Shown here in pieces: positions 9,331 through 17,232 of a stretch of DNA of 51,040 bases; position 1 is the stretch's first letter; every line of letters starts with the position of its first letter. The notes below the pieces were generated by a model that made no database searches, was not told the DNA's origin, and was given only the letters and a program-made list of their open reading frames with translations. The translations under genes and the position numbers were made by a program. The stretch comes from an uncultured Bacteroidia bacterium (lineage in GTDB: Bacteria; Bacteroidota; Bacteroidia; Bacteroidales; UBA932), in NCBI GenBank assembly GCA_902784965.1, contig CACZWU010000007.1:1-51040 (forward strand). Reading direction: 5' to 3'.

Positions 9331-10794
9331 TTATTGGATTGTTGCTTCGATATTCAGAATCATCTTTTTAGGGTAAGGCTCCCAGGTGGGCATATCCTCT
9401 GCCTCCGGGGTGCCCGTCTTGGCAAAATTTGTCCAGAGACGACTGATGCGATGGCCGAGTTCTGCTGCTTCGGGGCCGCCACCGGTCAGGGTGCGGTGCA
9501 GGACCACATTGTCGAACACGAAAGGAATCTCCATGCAATGGGTGCTGCCGAACGCGCCGTCCAGTACGGGAGATTCCCAGGTAAATTGATAGAGGTATAC
9601 GGGAGCGCAACCGGCTGCAGTGCGGTCAGCAGCCTGCTGGAGGGCCAGCGGCTTGAAGATCGGATCCTCGCGGTCGCGCGTGAATTCGTGATAGGTGGTG
9701 CCGATGATTACCGGGATGTCTTTCGACAGCGCCAGGGCTTCCAGGGTCGCGGGCTGCGCGGGGATGATCTCGCCGTCCACCACGGGCACCTGTCCGTACA
9801 GGATGGCCGAAAGGATATTCTCGGGAAATACGCCATCTTTCTGCGCCTCTTCCCGGACGGCAGCAATGGCGCCGTTGTAGGCGGCCAACAGATCGTCATA
9901 GGGCACCTTCTCAATTTCGCTTATGCGCGAGGGATTCAGGTTCAGGGCTTCGACGGTCTTGGCACCTACGCGGCGGGAATACTTGGGTTCCATCAACTGC
10001 GTGATGGAGCCGCTCTGGACGATGGCCTTGTTGAACAGGCCTTTGGCCGAAGGCATCGCCATCAGGGTGGAAACTTTTCCGCCACCGCCCGACTGGCCGA
10101 AAATCGTCACGTTGGACGGATCTCCGCCGAACTGGGCGATGTTGTCACGCACCCATTCGAGCGCCTTGACGATGTCCATCATGCCCAGATTGCCGCTATG
10201 GGCATATTTGGCACCATAGGCCGACAGGTCGAGGAAACCCAGCACGTTGAGCCGGTGGTTGAGCGACACCACGACCACGCCGTGGTCGCGGGCCAGGTTG
10301 GTGCCGTCATAGCCGATCTGCTCCTGGCCGCTGCCAGCCCGGAAACCGCCGCCGTGCAGCCATACCATCACCGGACGCTTGCCGTTGTCCCTGATACCGG
10401 AAGTCCAGACATTGACGCGCAGGCAGTCCTCATCGGGAAAACCGTCGTCCCAATGCATCGCGAAAGCCTGGTTGTCGTCGTACCACCCCATCCGCTTGTC
10501 CTGCGGGCAGGTCGGACCGTAGGCCCGGCTGGCACGGACTTCCGTCCAGGAATCGGGATCTTCGGCCGGCATGAAGCGCGCTGCCTTGGCATAGGGAATG
10601 CCCTTGTAGATATAAACGCCGTCGTCGATGTAACCGGCTACGGGGCCGGATACGGTCTGGACGGTCGAAGCCTTGGTGGAAGTCTCCAAGGCGGCCGGAG
10701 CGGCCGTCTGGGTCCGTTCGCCGGACGGACCGCCGCAGGCTGCGGTCAGCACGACCGCAGCCGACAGCAATACAACTGATTGAAGTTTTCTCAT
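9331..10794 (-). CDS. Type-B carboxylesterase lipoprotein (para-nitrobenzyl esterase-like)
   Basis: A 487-residue carboxylesterase with a lipoprotein signal (LTAAC, Cys20) and a Ser/Thr/Ala-rich tether. Family landmarks are YKGIPYAKA, EDCLRVNVW, VWLHGGGF and FGGDPSNVTIFGQSGGGGK with nucleophile Ser235, a likely acid at Glu371 (YHEFTRD) and His419 (STHCMEIPF). It is the first gene of the SusC/SusD operon, divergent from the regulator. Only about 48 residues separate the acid and His, whereas typical relatives have about 90, so part of the lid region seems missing; the reading frame is intact. It probably cleaves an ester decoration from the imported glycan or an aryl ester freed by the CE1 enzymes. 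Confidence 0.9.
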   Translation of the reverse strand: MRKLQSVVLLSAAVVLTAACGGPSGERTQTAAPAALETSTKASTVQTVSGPVAGYIDDGVYIYKGIPYAKAARFMPAEDPDSWTEVRASRAYGPTCPQDKRMGWYDDNQAFAMHWDDGFPDEDCLRVNVWTSGIRDNGKRPVMVWLHGGGFRAGSGQEQIGYDGTNLARDHGVVVVSLNHRLNVLGFLDLSAYGAKYAHSGNLGMMDIVKALEWVRDNIAQFGGDPSNVTIFGQSGGGGKVSTLMAMPSAKGLFNKAIVQSGSITQLMEPKYSRRVGAKTVEALNLNPSRISEIEKVPYDDLLAAYNGAIAAVREEAQKDGVFPENILSAILYGQVPVVDGEIIPAQPATLEALALSKDIPVIIGTTYHEFTRDREDPIFKPLALQQAADRTAAGCAPVYLYQFTWESPVLDGAFGSTHCMEIPFVFDNVVLHRTLTGGGPEAAELGHRISRLWTNFAKTGTPEAEDMPTWEPYPKKMILNIEATIQ

Positions 10795-10950
10795 AATGCA
10801 ACCAAAAACTTATGCAAATTTCGTCAATCCCTTCCGCAAAGTCTTTTTCTCCCTTACAACTTCTTGCCTGTGCGTACGGATTGCCTGACAACTTTGTTCA
10901 AATATCTTCCTATTTGTTAAAAAAACAGGCAAAATCTCTTGATTTTTATT

Positions 10951-10958
10951 TATTTTTG
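10951..10958 (+). promoter_or_regulatory. -7 box of the hybrid two-component regulator
   Basis: TATTTTTG matches the Bacteroidota -7 form TAnnTTTG and ends four bases before the ATG at 10963. No good upstream TTTG element is visible. If used, transcription would begin at or near the start codon. Confidence 0.45.
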
Positions 10959-10962
10959 GCAT

Positions 10963-13900
10963 ATGAAACGTTTTGTGACCCTTCTTTGTCTCCTTCTGTG
11001 CCTGAACGCCTGCCAAAACGAGCGGAAACCCGGAAGAAGCATCCGTCATAACAGTGGCGCCGTAGTGTCCGACGTCCTCTCCAACCAGAAAGTCAACGCC
11101 TTTACCGAAGACGCCGACGGACATATCTGGATTGCGACCGCTCGCGGCCTCAACAAATACAACGTCCACGAATACCACCAGTATTTCTGCACCGACGACA
11201 CGCTCGGACTGCCCGACAACCAGATCAACGATGTCCACTGCGACCGGAATGGACGCCTGTGGGTAACGACGGTCAACGGGGTTGCCCTGCGCACGGAAAC
11301 GGGAGACTTCCGGCGCATACCCTACGAAGGTAATTTCGGCAATTTCCGGGAAGTCCTGGAAACCCCCGACGGGAGGATCCTGATGAGCAACGCGGTTTCC
11401 CTCTTCGCGTTCGATCCTGAAACGGAGACCCTCAGAACCGTGGTGGCCGACTACAACGCCTTTGGTCTCCCTGCGGAGACTTGGGTAGGCGACCGTCTGT
11501 ACAGCATTGACGGCCGGACAACGCTCAAGGCCTACAGCAGCCACGACTTTTCCGTCATCGAAAGCATCCCGCTCCCCTTCAACGCCTACCACATCTGCCA
11601 CGTCGGAAACGGTGAGATCTGGCTCTCGGGCGTCGGCCGGCTGCAGATCTACGACACCCGCACCGGCAGCTGGAAAGCGCTGCCCGAATCCATCCGGCGT
11701 GAGAAAGGCATCACGGGCGGCGACGTCGACATCCTCTTCTCCGTCGATGACAACACGCTCTTGCTCAATGTGATCGGGAAAGGGATGTATTGCTGGCAAC
11801 GCAACATCGACCGCGTCCTCTTCCAAGACGATCCAGGATTTCCCTATGAAATTCCCGGCACCGAAATCCGCACCATCTTCCGCGACAGTCACCAGAACCT
11901 CTGGTTCGGCACCGTCGACCAGGGATACACTACCAGTTACCACTACCGCGACGGGTTCAACAACAACAAACATCTGACCGCCGCTTTCGACCACAAGACC
12001 GTTGTGTCCCTCTGTTGCGACAAAGCCGACAGGCTCTGGATTGCGACGATGACCGACGGACTGTGGATGCGTGAGCCGGGCACGGAGCAGGTCCGACGCG
12101 TGGACGTCTCGCATCTGGTCCCCGATGCGCACATCGGCTACCTCCGTTGCGGTAAGGTCTTTTGCGACACGGAAGGGGAACTCTGGCTGCTGTTCAGCGA
12201 TAAATACCGCGTGGTGCGCTGCCATTATGCACAGGGACGGCTCCAACTCATCGACAGCTTCTTCTTCACCCACCCCGCCGCCATCGCCCAGGACGACCAG
12301 AGCCGTATCTGGGTGGGCGGCAACGCTTTGGATCTGGCTCGCTACGACAAGGCCACAAGAAGCGTCACTGACGTTCCTTACACCGATAATTCTGACTGGC
12401 CCGTCGTCTCCGACCTGATGCTCGCAGAACCCGGCCGGATGTTCGTGGCCGCCAACGGCACGAAACTGTTGCAACTCAACACGAATACGGGCCTGATAAC
12501 CCCCGTTGCACTGTCGGAAGAGGAAACGAGAAACTGCATCAGACGCTCCGTCCTGATCCCCAACGTGCTGTTCCGCGACAGCGGCGGCGACCTGTGGGTC
12601 GGAACCATCGCCAACGGCCTGCTCCGGCACGATTACCAGCATAACCTCACTGAACCTGTACCCGGAGCGCCCTGCGACGACATCTGCGCCATCCAGGAAG
12701 ACCGCCAGGGCAATGTCTGGGTCTCGACGATGAACGGGCTGGGCAAATACGACCGGACCATCAACCAATTCGTCAACTATTACGCGGCTGACGGTATCGG
12801 CGGCAACCAGTTCTCCGACCGGGCCGCCTGCCTGCTAGGCGACGGCACCCTCATCTTCGGCGGCACCCACGGCCTGACCGTCTTCAACCCCATCGATGTA
12901 TCGCAGCGCCGCACCGTGCCGCTGGTGTTCGAAGACCTGAAGATCCACAACCACCTGGTCGAACCCGGCCCCGATGCCCCCATCAGCCGGGAGCTTTGCA
13001 CGAAACCCGACATTATCCTCCGGCAGGACCAGAACGGATTCAGCATTTCTTTCGCCGCGCTGGACTACAGTGAGCACGAACGCTCCCATTACTATTATAT
13101 GATGGAGGGCTTTGACCGCTATTGGATCGATGCAGGCAACAACCACGAAGCCTACTATGCCAATCTGCCCGCCGGACGCTACCAGTTCCGCGTACGCATT
13201 ACCAACAACAACCGCAGCATCGTCGAGACCGAGGACTACCTCAACGTTCGCGTACTGCCCCCTTGGAGCCAGACCTGGTGGGCCATCGTGCTGTTCTTCC
13301 TGCTGGGAATGGGCTTCCTGGCCATCCTCTGGCTGCTCTTCCGCCGCATCCACCGGGAGCGTGCCCAGCACGCCGCACACATCCGCGAAGAACGTGAACA
13401 GCGGGAGAAGGCCCAGATGGAGAAAGAGCAGGAGCAGCGGATGAGCAAGATCCAGATGAACTATTTCTCCAACGTGGCGCATGAATTCCGCACCCCGCTG
13501 ACCATGATCGCCGGTCCGGTGGCCGAGCTGGCCGAATCGGAAGGCGTCAAGGGACGTGACCGGAAATTGGTGGGCATCATCCAGCGCAATGCCAACTGGA
13601 TGCTTTCGCTGGTGGGCCAGCTGCTCGACTTCAACCGCATCGGGAACAACAAGTTGCAGCTGAAAGTAGCCAAGACCGATATCGTAGCCCCGCTGCAGAA
13701 TACGGTGGAGCTATTCCGCTTCAACGCCGACTCCAAGAAGATTGAACTTTCAGCCGTCGGGCTCGAAGAGCCGCTCGTGATGTGGGCAGATGTCGACAAG
13801 GTGCAGAAAATCACCATGAACCTGCTCTCCAACGCAATGAAATACACGCCGTCCGGCGGGAAAGTGACGCTTTCCTTCGACGTGTTGCCCCGTGAAGAGC

Positions 13901-15021
13901 TGACGGACCTCTTCCCGTTGACGGACAAGGATACCGACCACCAGTATGCCTGCATCGCCGTTTCCGACTCAGGCAGCGGCATCGCCGAAGAAGAGCTCGA
14001 AAAGATTTTCGAGCGTTTCTACCGCTCCGGCGAGCAAAACAAGTCGATGGGGTCCGGCATCGGCCTATTTTACGCCCGCGCGCTGACATCCCTTCATCAC
14101 GGTTACCTCAAGGCATGGAACCGTCCGGAAGGCGGCTCCGTGTTCCGTTTCATCCTTCCGGTCAGCGGATCGTCCTACACGGAAGACGAGCGCACGGAAC
14201 GGCAGCCGGAGATCGTCCCGGTCTCCGCGCCGCTCGTTCCGGATATGCCCGCAGACGAACCGGAAGGCGGCCAGCGCCTCATCGCCGTCGTGGACGACGA
14301 CATCGACGTGGCCAACTACGTGAAAGTTCTGCTACAGCCCAACTATCGCGTGAACGTCTATTTCGATGCGGATTCCGCACTGACAGGCATGGCCGCGGAA
14401 GTCCCCGACCTGGTAATCAGCGATGTGGTGATGCCCGGAAAGAGTGGTTACGAGCTCTGCGAGGCCATCAAGGGCGACCTGCAGCTGAGCCACATCCCGG
14501 TGATCCTGGTTACGGCCAAGGTGGCAGTCGAGAACCAGGTCCAGGGCCTGACCAAGGGGGCCGATGCCTACGTCACCAAGCCTTTCCAGCCGGCCTACCT
14601 GCTGGCGCTCGTCAAGTCGTTGCTGAGCAACCGCGACAAGATGCGTTCCCAGCTGGGTTCGGTTACCTCGACCGACGCCATCGAGCCGGAAGCCCTCTCC
14701 CCGCGCGACGCCGCTTTCATGAAGCAGCTCTACGACCTGATGGAGAAGGAGCTGGACAACACCGACCTCGACATCACGCGCATCACCGAGATGATGAAGA
14801 TTTCCCGTACGAAATTCTACTACAAGGTGAAAGGACTCACGGGCGAGAACCCGTCGGTCTTTTTCAAGCGCTACAAGCTGAACCGTGCCGCCGACCTCCT
14901 GAAGGAGGGCAAGTACAACATGTCGGAAATCGCCTACATGACCGGCTTCAACACCCTCTCCCACTTCTCAACCTCCTTCAAGAAACAGTTCGGCGTTCCG
15001 CCGTCCGAGTACGTCGGCTAG
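10963..15021 (+). CDS. Hybrid two-component system regulator (HTCS)
   Basis: A 1352-residue one-protein sensor-regulator. An N-terminal secretion signal (1-22) precedes a periplasmic two-component-regulator propeller region (repeats such as GHIWIATARGLNKY, LWVTTVNGVAL, LWFGTVDQGY, VWVSTMNGLGKY) and a Y_Y_Y domain (about 680-760). Then come a membrane segment (about 768-795), HisKA with phospho-acceptor His840 (VAHEFRTPL), HATPase (NLLSNAMKYTPSGG, DSGSGIA, GSGIGL), a receiver with phospho-acceptor Asp1154 (VISDVVMPG) and a C-terminal AraC-type DNA-binding domain (about 1255-1352). It is expected to sense an oligosaccharide in the periplasm and activate the divergent SusC/SusD operon. The start at 10963 is preferred over a Met eight codons upstream because it begins the signal peptide directly. 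LNAC near residue 22 resembles a lipobox. Confidence 0.96.
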   Translation: MKRFVTLLCLLLCLNACQNERKPGRSIRHNSGAVVSDVLSNQKVNAFTEDADGHIWIATARGLNKYNVHEYHQYFCTDDTLGLPDNQINDVHCDRNGRLWVTTVNGVALRTETGDFRRIPYEGNFGNFREVLETPDGRILMSNAVSLFAFDPETETLRTVVADYNAFGLPAETWVGDRLYSIDGRTTLKAYSSHDFSVIESIPLPFNAYHICHVGNGEIWLSGVGRLQIYDTRTGSWKALPESIRREKGITGGDVDILFSVDDNTLLLNVIGKGMYCWQRNIDRVLFQDDPGFPYEIPGTEIRTIFRDSHQNLWFGTVDQGYTTSYHYRDGFNNNKHLTAAFDHKTVVSLCCDKADRLWIATMTDGLWMREPGTEQVRRVDVSHLVPDAHIGYLRCGKVFCDTEGELWLLFSDKYRVVRCHYAQGRLQLIDSFFFTHPAAIAQDDQSRIWVGGNALDLARYDKATRSVTDVPYTDNSDWPVVSDLMLAEPGRMFVAANGTKLLQLNTNTGLITPVALSEEETRNCIRRSVLIPNVLFRDSGGDLWVGTIANGLLRHDYQHNLTEPVPGAPCDDICAIQEDRQGNVWVSTMNGLGKYDRTINQFVNYYAADGIGGNQFSDRAACLLGDGTLIFGGTHGLTVFNPIDVSQRRTVPLVFEDLKIHNHLVEPGPDAPISRELCTKPDIILRQDQNGFSISFAALDYSEHERSHYYYMMEGFDRYWIDAGNNHEAYYANLPAGRYQFRVRITNNNRSIVETEDYLNVRVLPPWSQTWWAIVLFFLLGMGFLAILWLLFRRIHRERAQHAAHIREEREQREKAQMEKEQEQRMSKIQMNYFSNVAHEFRTPLTMIAGPVAELAESEGVKGRDRKLVGIIQRNANWMLSLVGQLLDFNRIGNNKLQLKVAKTDIVAPLQNTVELFRFNADSKKIELSAVGLEEPLVMWADVDKVQKITMNLLSNAMKYTPSGGKVTLSFDVLPREELTDLFPLTDKDTDHQYACIAVSDSGSGIAEEELEKIFERFYRSGEQNKSMGSGIGLFYARALTSLHHGYLKAWNRPEGGSVFRFILPVSGSSYTEDERTERQPEIVPVSAPLVPDMPADEPEGGQRLIAVVDDDIDVANYVKVLLQPNYRVNVYFDADSALTGMAAEVPDLVISDVVMPGKSGYELCEAIKGDLQLSHIPVILVTAKVAVENQVQGLTKGADAYVTKPFQPAYLLALVKSLLSNRDKMRSQLGSVTSTDAIEPEALSPRDAAFMKQLYDLMEKELDNTDLDITRITEMMKISRTKFYYKVKGLTGENPSVFFKRYKLNRAADLLKEGKYNMSEIAYMTGFNTLSHFSTSFKKQFGVPPSEYVG

Positions 15022-15418
15022 AACAGCCTCTCTGACCCCGTTATTGCGCAAGGTGCTTCCTGCGCAGGGCTGACAGCGTTGCTCCTCAAGGCTCGCGGCA
15101 GCGCGGAATTGCTTACGGGGCGCTGCCCCGAACCCCGCCGCTCCGGCCTTGCTATCACGCGGGCTAACCCTGCCCGGCCTCCGCTAGCGGCTGATGCCGC
15201 TTTCCGTCCCTTGACGGCGAACTTCTCCCTTTTAGCCGTCGCTACGCTCCGCTAACGGTCGAAGAACCTGCGCCGTCACGAGACGGGACTCCCGCTTGGC
15301 CGCGTATTTCCTGCCGCTCGCAAATCGTCGCCCCGCTGTCACCCCTGCTGCTATTCGCACCTCTGCACTTAGCGCGGGTGGCGTAGATGATATGATACCG
15401 TATCCGAAAGTCCCGGAT
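15022..15418. other. 397-base gene-free GC-rich stretch with small hairpins
   Basis: No credible gene is seen on either strand. Several short inverted repeats occur: gcgcaagg/cctgcgc near 15048-15066, ggcagcgc/gcgctgcc at 15097-15104 and 15120-15127, and ccgtc/gacgg near 15207-15220. It lies between the stop of the regulator and the stop of the minus-strand MATE gene, so it is a convergent 3' region. No clear T-tailed terminator is visible. Confidence 0.5.
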
Positions 15419-17155
15419 TTAATGCTTGTCGAAATTCAGATAGACGCAGTTGACTCCGCTGGCATAGCGGTAGTTGACATCCCGGCAGAAGCCTTGCACG
15501 ATGCGGAGGCTCAGTGAATCCGGTGTATGCTGCCCATATCCGCGCAGGGGATTGAAAGCCTTTCCCGCCGCCTTGACCAGGATCGTGAAACGATGGTCGC
15601 CGTCCACAATCCCCACATCAAAACTGCCCTTGAGCCCACAGGACTGCCCCATCTCCAGCTGGTGCAGCATCATCTCTTCCACACAATGCGTGATGGCCGT
15701 ATTCTCATGCTGGGGAAGCCCCATCGCCTCAAGCCTTTCGCAGAGAAGAAGAAATGGCCGCGCAACGCTTCCATTGGAATAAGCCACGCTCACGGTAAAA
15801 GAATGACGCGTGTCGCCTACGGGGATAAGCCAGACCGGATGCAACTTCCCTTCCCTTCTTGAAAGAAGGGCAGAAGTCGCCAGTCCCCCCAGCATGGGGA
15901 GCAGCATTCCCAGCGGCAGCGCCACCCACAGATTCCAGCGGGAAAAGGCCAGCGCAAGCGGCAGGATACAGATGACGATGCCTGCCTGCAGCAAAGCGGC
16001 CAGACGCCCCCGCTTCACCAGCAGAAAAGCGTTGGCCTGCGTCATCAGCACCGTAGCAGGAAGAAAGACGCCACTGAAAATGCGAAGCGGGGCGGCCGAA
16101 AGCTGCGCAAGCGCCTCATCGGCCCCGAAGAGCGACGCCACCCCTGCAGGAAAAGCCAGCAGCAAAACGGATGCGCCAAGTGCCAGCCCCAGCGACAGCC
16201 TCAGAATCACAGTGATGAGCCGTCCCACACCATCCCAGTCCTCCTCCCCGGACAGAATGCCGCCCAGTCCCGTTATGGTACCACCCGTCGCGGTGAGCAC
16301 CAGCATATAGATCATCAGCAACTGCATACAGATGCTCAGGGTGAACATCCCGTCCGCCCCCAGCATACGCAGAACCAGGGTATTGAGTCCCAGATTGAGG
16401 AGGATCATAGAAACGCCCGTCATGGCTGCGGGGGTGCCACGAGACAGGATTTCCCGGATATGATGGCGGATACCGGTCCATTCAGGCCAGGATAAACGAT
16501 AAGGACGAGGCTCCCGCAACAGGTACGGAACCATCACCAGAAAGCCCAGAAATGCCGCTGCGGAAGTACCTGCAGCCGCTCCCCGGATGCCCATCTCCAG
16601 TACGCGTACAAATAGAATATCCAGGGCCAGGTTCAAGACCCCGAATATTCCAACGAACCAGGCGACCAACCGTGGACGCCCGCTGATCTGGACGAACTGG
16701 CTGCCCGCGCAGGCAAAAAGGCCGAAGAAACTTCCTGCAAAAGCAAAAGGAAGATACTCCTGCAGCATAGGCTGCAAACGCGCGTCCTGGGTTATGAGGA
16801 GGGAAACAGGTCCCGCAAAAACGGCCAGAAGGGCCGTAAAGAGGCCGCTGACGAGCAGGGCCGCCGCCAATCCCACTGTGAGTATCCGGTTTACCCGACT
16901 GTAATCCTGGTTTCCGAAGGCCGGTGCTATCAGGAGCGTCGTTCCCATCAGGAGGATGGTTCCTGGCAGCATCAGAATGTTTACGAGCGGAAGGGCCAGG
17001 ATGATGACCGACACAGCATCGGCCCCAATGAACTGCCCTGCCACCATACTGTCTATCGTGCTGTTAAGCTGGATGATAATGCCGGCAAAAATAGCCGCCG
17101 CCAAGTAATGCCTCAGCGTATGGCGAATGATGTGAGAATTCCGGACCGGCAGCAA
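15419..17155 (-). CDS. MATE family transporter fused to decayed GHKL-like ATPase domain
   Basis: A 578-residue protein. Residues 1 to about 440 form a twelve-helix MATE-type transporter (LNSTIDSMVAGQFIGADAV, then paired hydrophobic helices). Residues about 447-578 look like an anti-sigma/SpoIIAB-type GHKL ATPase: an N-box-like HCVEEMMLHQLEMG, a G1-like KAAGKAFNPL and a C-terminal SLSLRIVQGFCRDVNY. The usual N-box Asn and G1 Asp are absent, so ATP binding is doubtful. The start is a TTG, the only initiator near the expected N-terminus after an in-frame stop at 17174-17176, so it is uncertain. It follows the GH3 gene on the same strand but after a terminator. The transported substrate is unknown. 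Confidence 0.8.
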   Translation of the reverse strand: MLPVRNSHIIRHTLRHYLAAAIFAGIIIQLNSTIDSMVAGQFIGADAVSVIILALPLVNILMLPGTILLMGTTLLIAPAFGNQDYSRVNRILTVGLAAALLVSGLFTALLAVFAGPVSLLITQDARLQPMLQEYLPFAFAGSFFGLFACAGSQFVQISGRPRLVAWFVGIFGVLNLALDILFVRVLEMGIRGAAAGTSAAAFLGFLVMVPYLLREPRPYRLSWPEWTGIRHHIREILSRGTPAAMTGVSMILLNLGLNTLVLRMLGADGMFTLSICMQLLMIYMLVLTATGGTITGLGGILSGEEDWDGVGRLITVILRLSLGLALGASVLLLAFPAGVASLFGADEALAQLSAAPLRIFSGVFLPATVLMTQANAFLLVKRGRLAALLQAGIVICILPLALAFSRWNLWVALPLGMLLPMLGGLATSALLSRREGKLHPVWLIPVGDTRHSFTVSVAYSNGSVARPFLLLCERLEAMGLPQHENTAITHCVEEMMLHQLEMGQSCGLKGSFDVGIVDGDHRFTILVKAAGKAFNPLRGYGQHTPDSLSLRIVQGFCRDVNYRYASGVNCVYLNFDKH

Positions 17156-17175
17156 CGGGCGTGAGATTTTTCGTT

Positions 17176-17217
17176 AAAAAGGAAGCCCGGCTTGACGGAA
17201 AGTACAGGCCGGGCTTG
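17176..17217 (-). terminator. Hairpin terminator after GH3 gene
   Basis: The arms aagcccggc (17183-17191) and gccgggctt (17208-17216) form a stem; read on the minus strand it is followed by a T run (17176-17180). It lies 16 bases past the GH3 stop and just before the MATE start, so the MATE gene depends on read-through or its own promoter. Confidence 0.8.
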
Positions 17218-17232
17218 ATGCTCAATGTAGGA

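Noticed and set aside
10795..10950. Promoter of the SusC/SusD operon
   Set aside because: No minus-strand box close to TAnnTTTG with a partner was found; as an activator-dependent promoter it may be poor in consensus, so no coordinates are given.
10810..12768. 652-codon open frame opposite the hybrid regulator
   Set aside because: Antisense to the propeller region of the regulator, no motif, no promoter.
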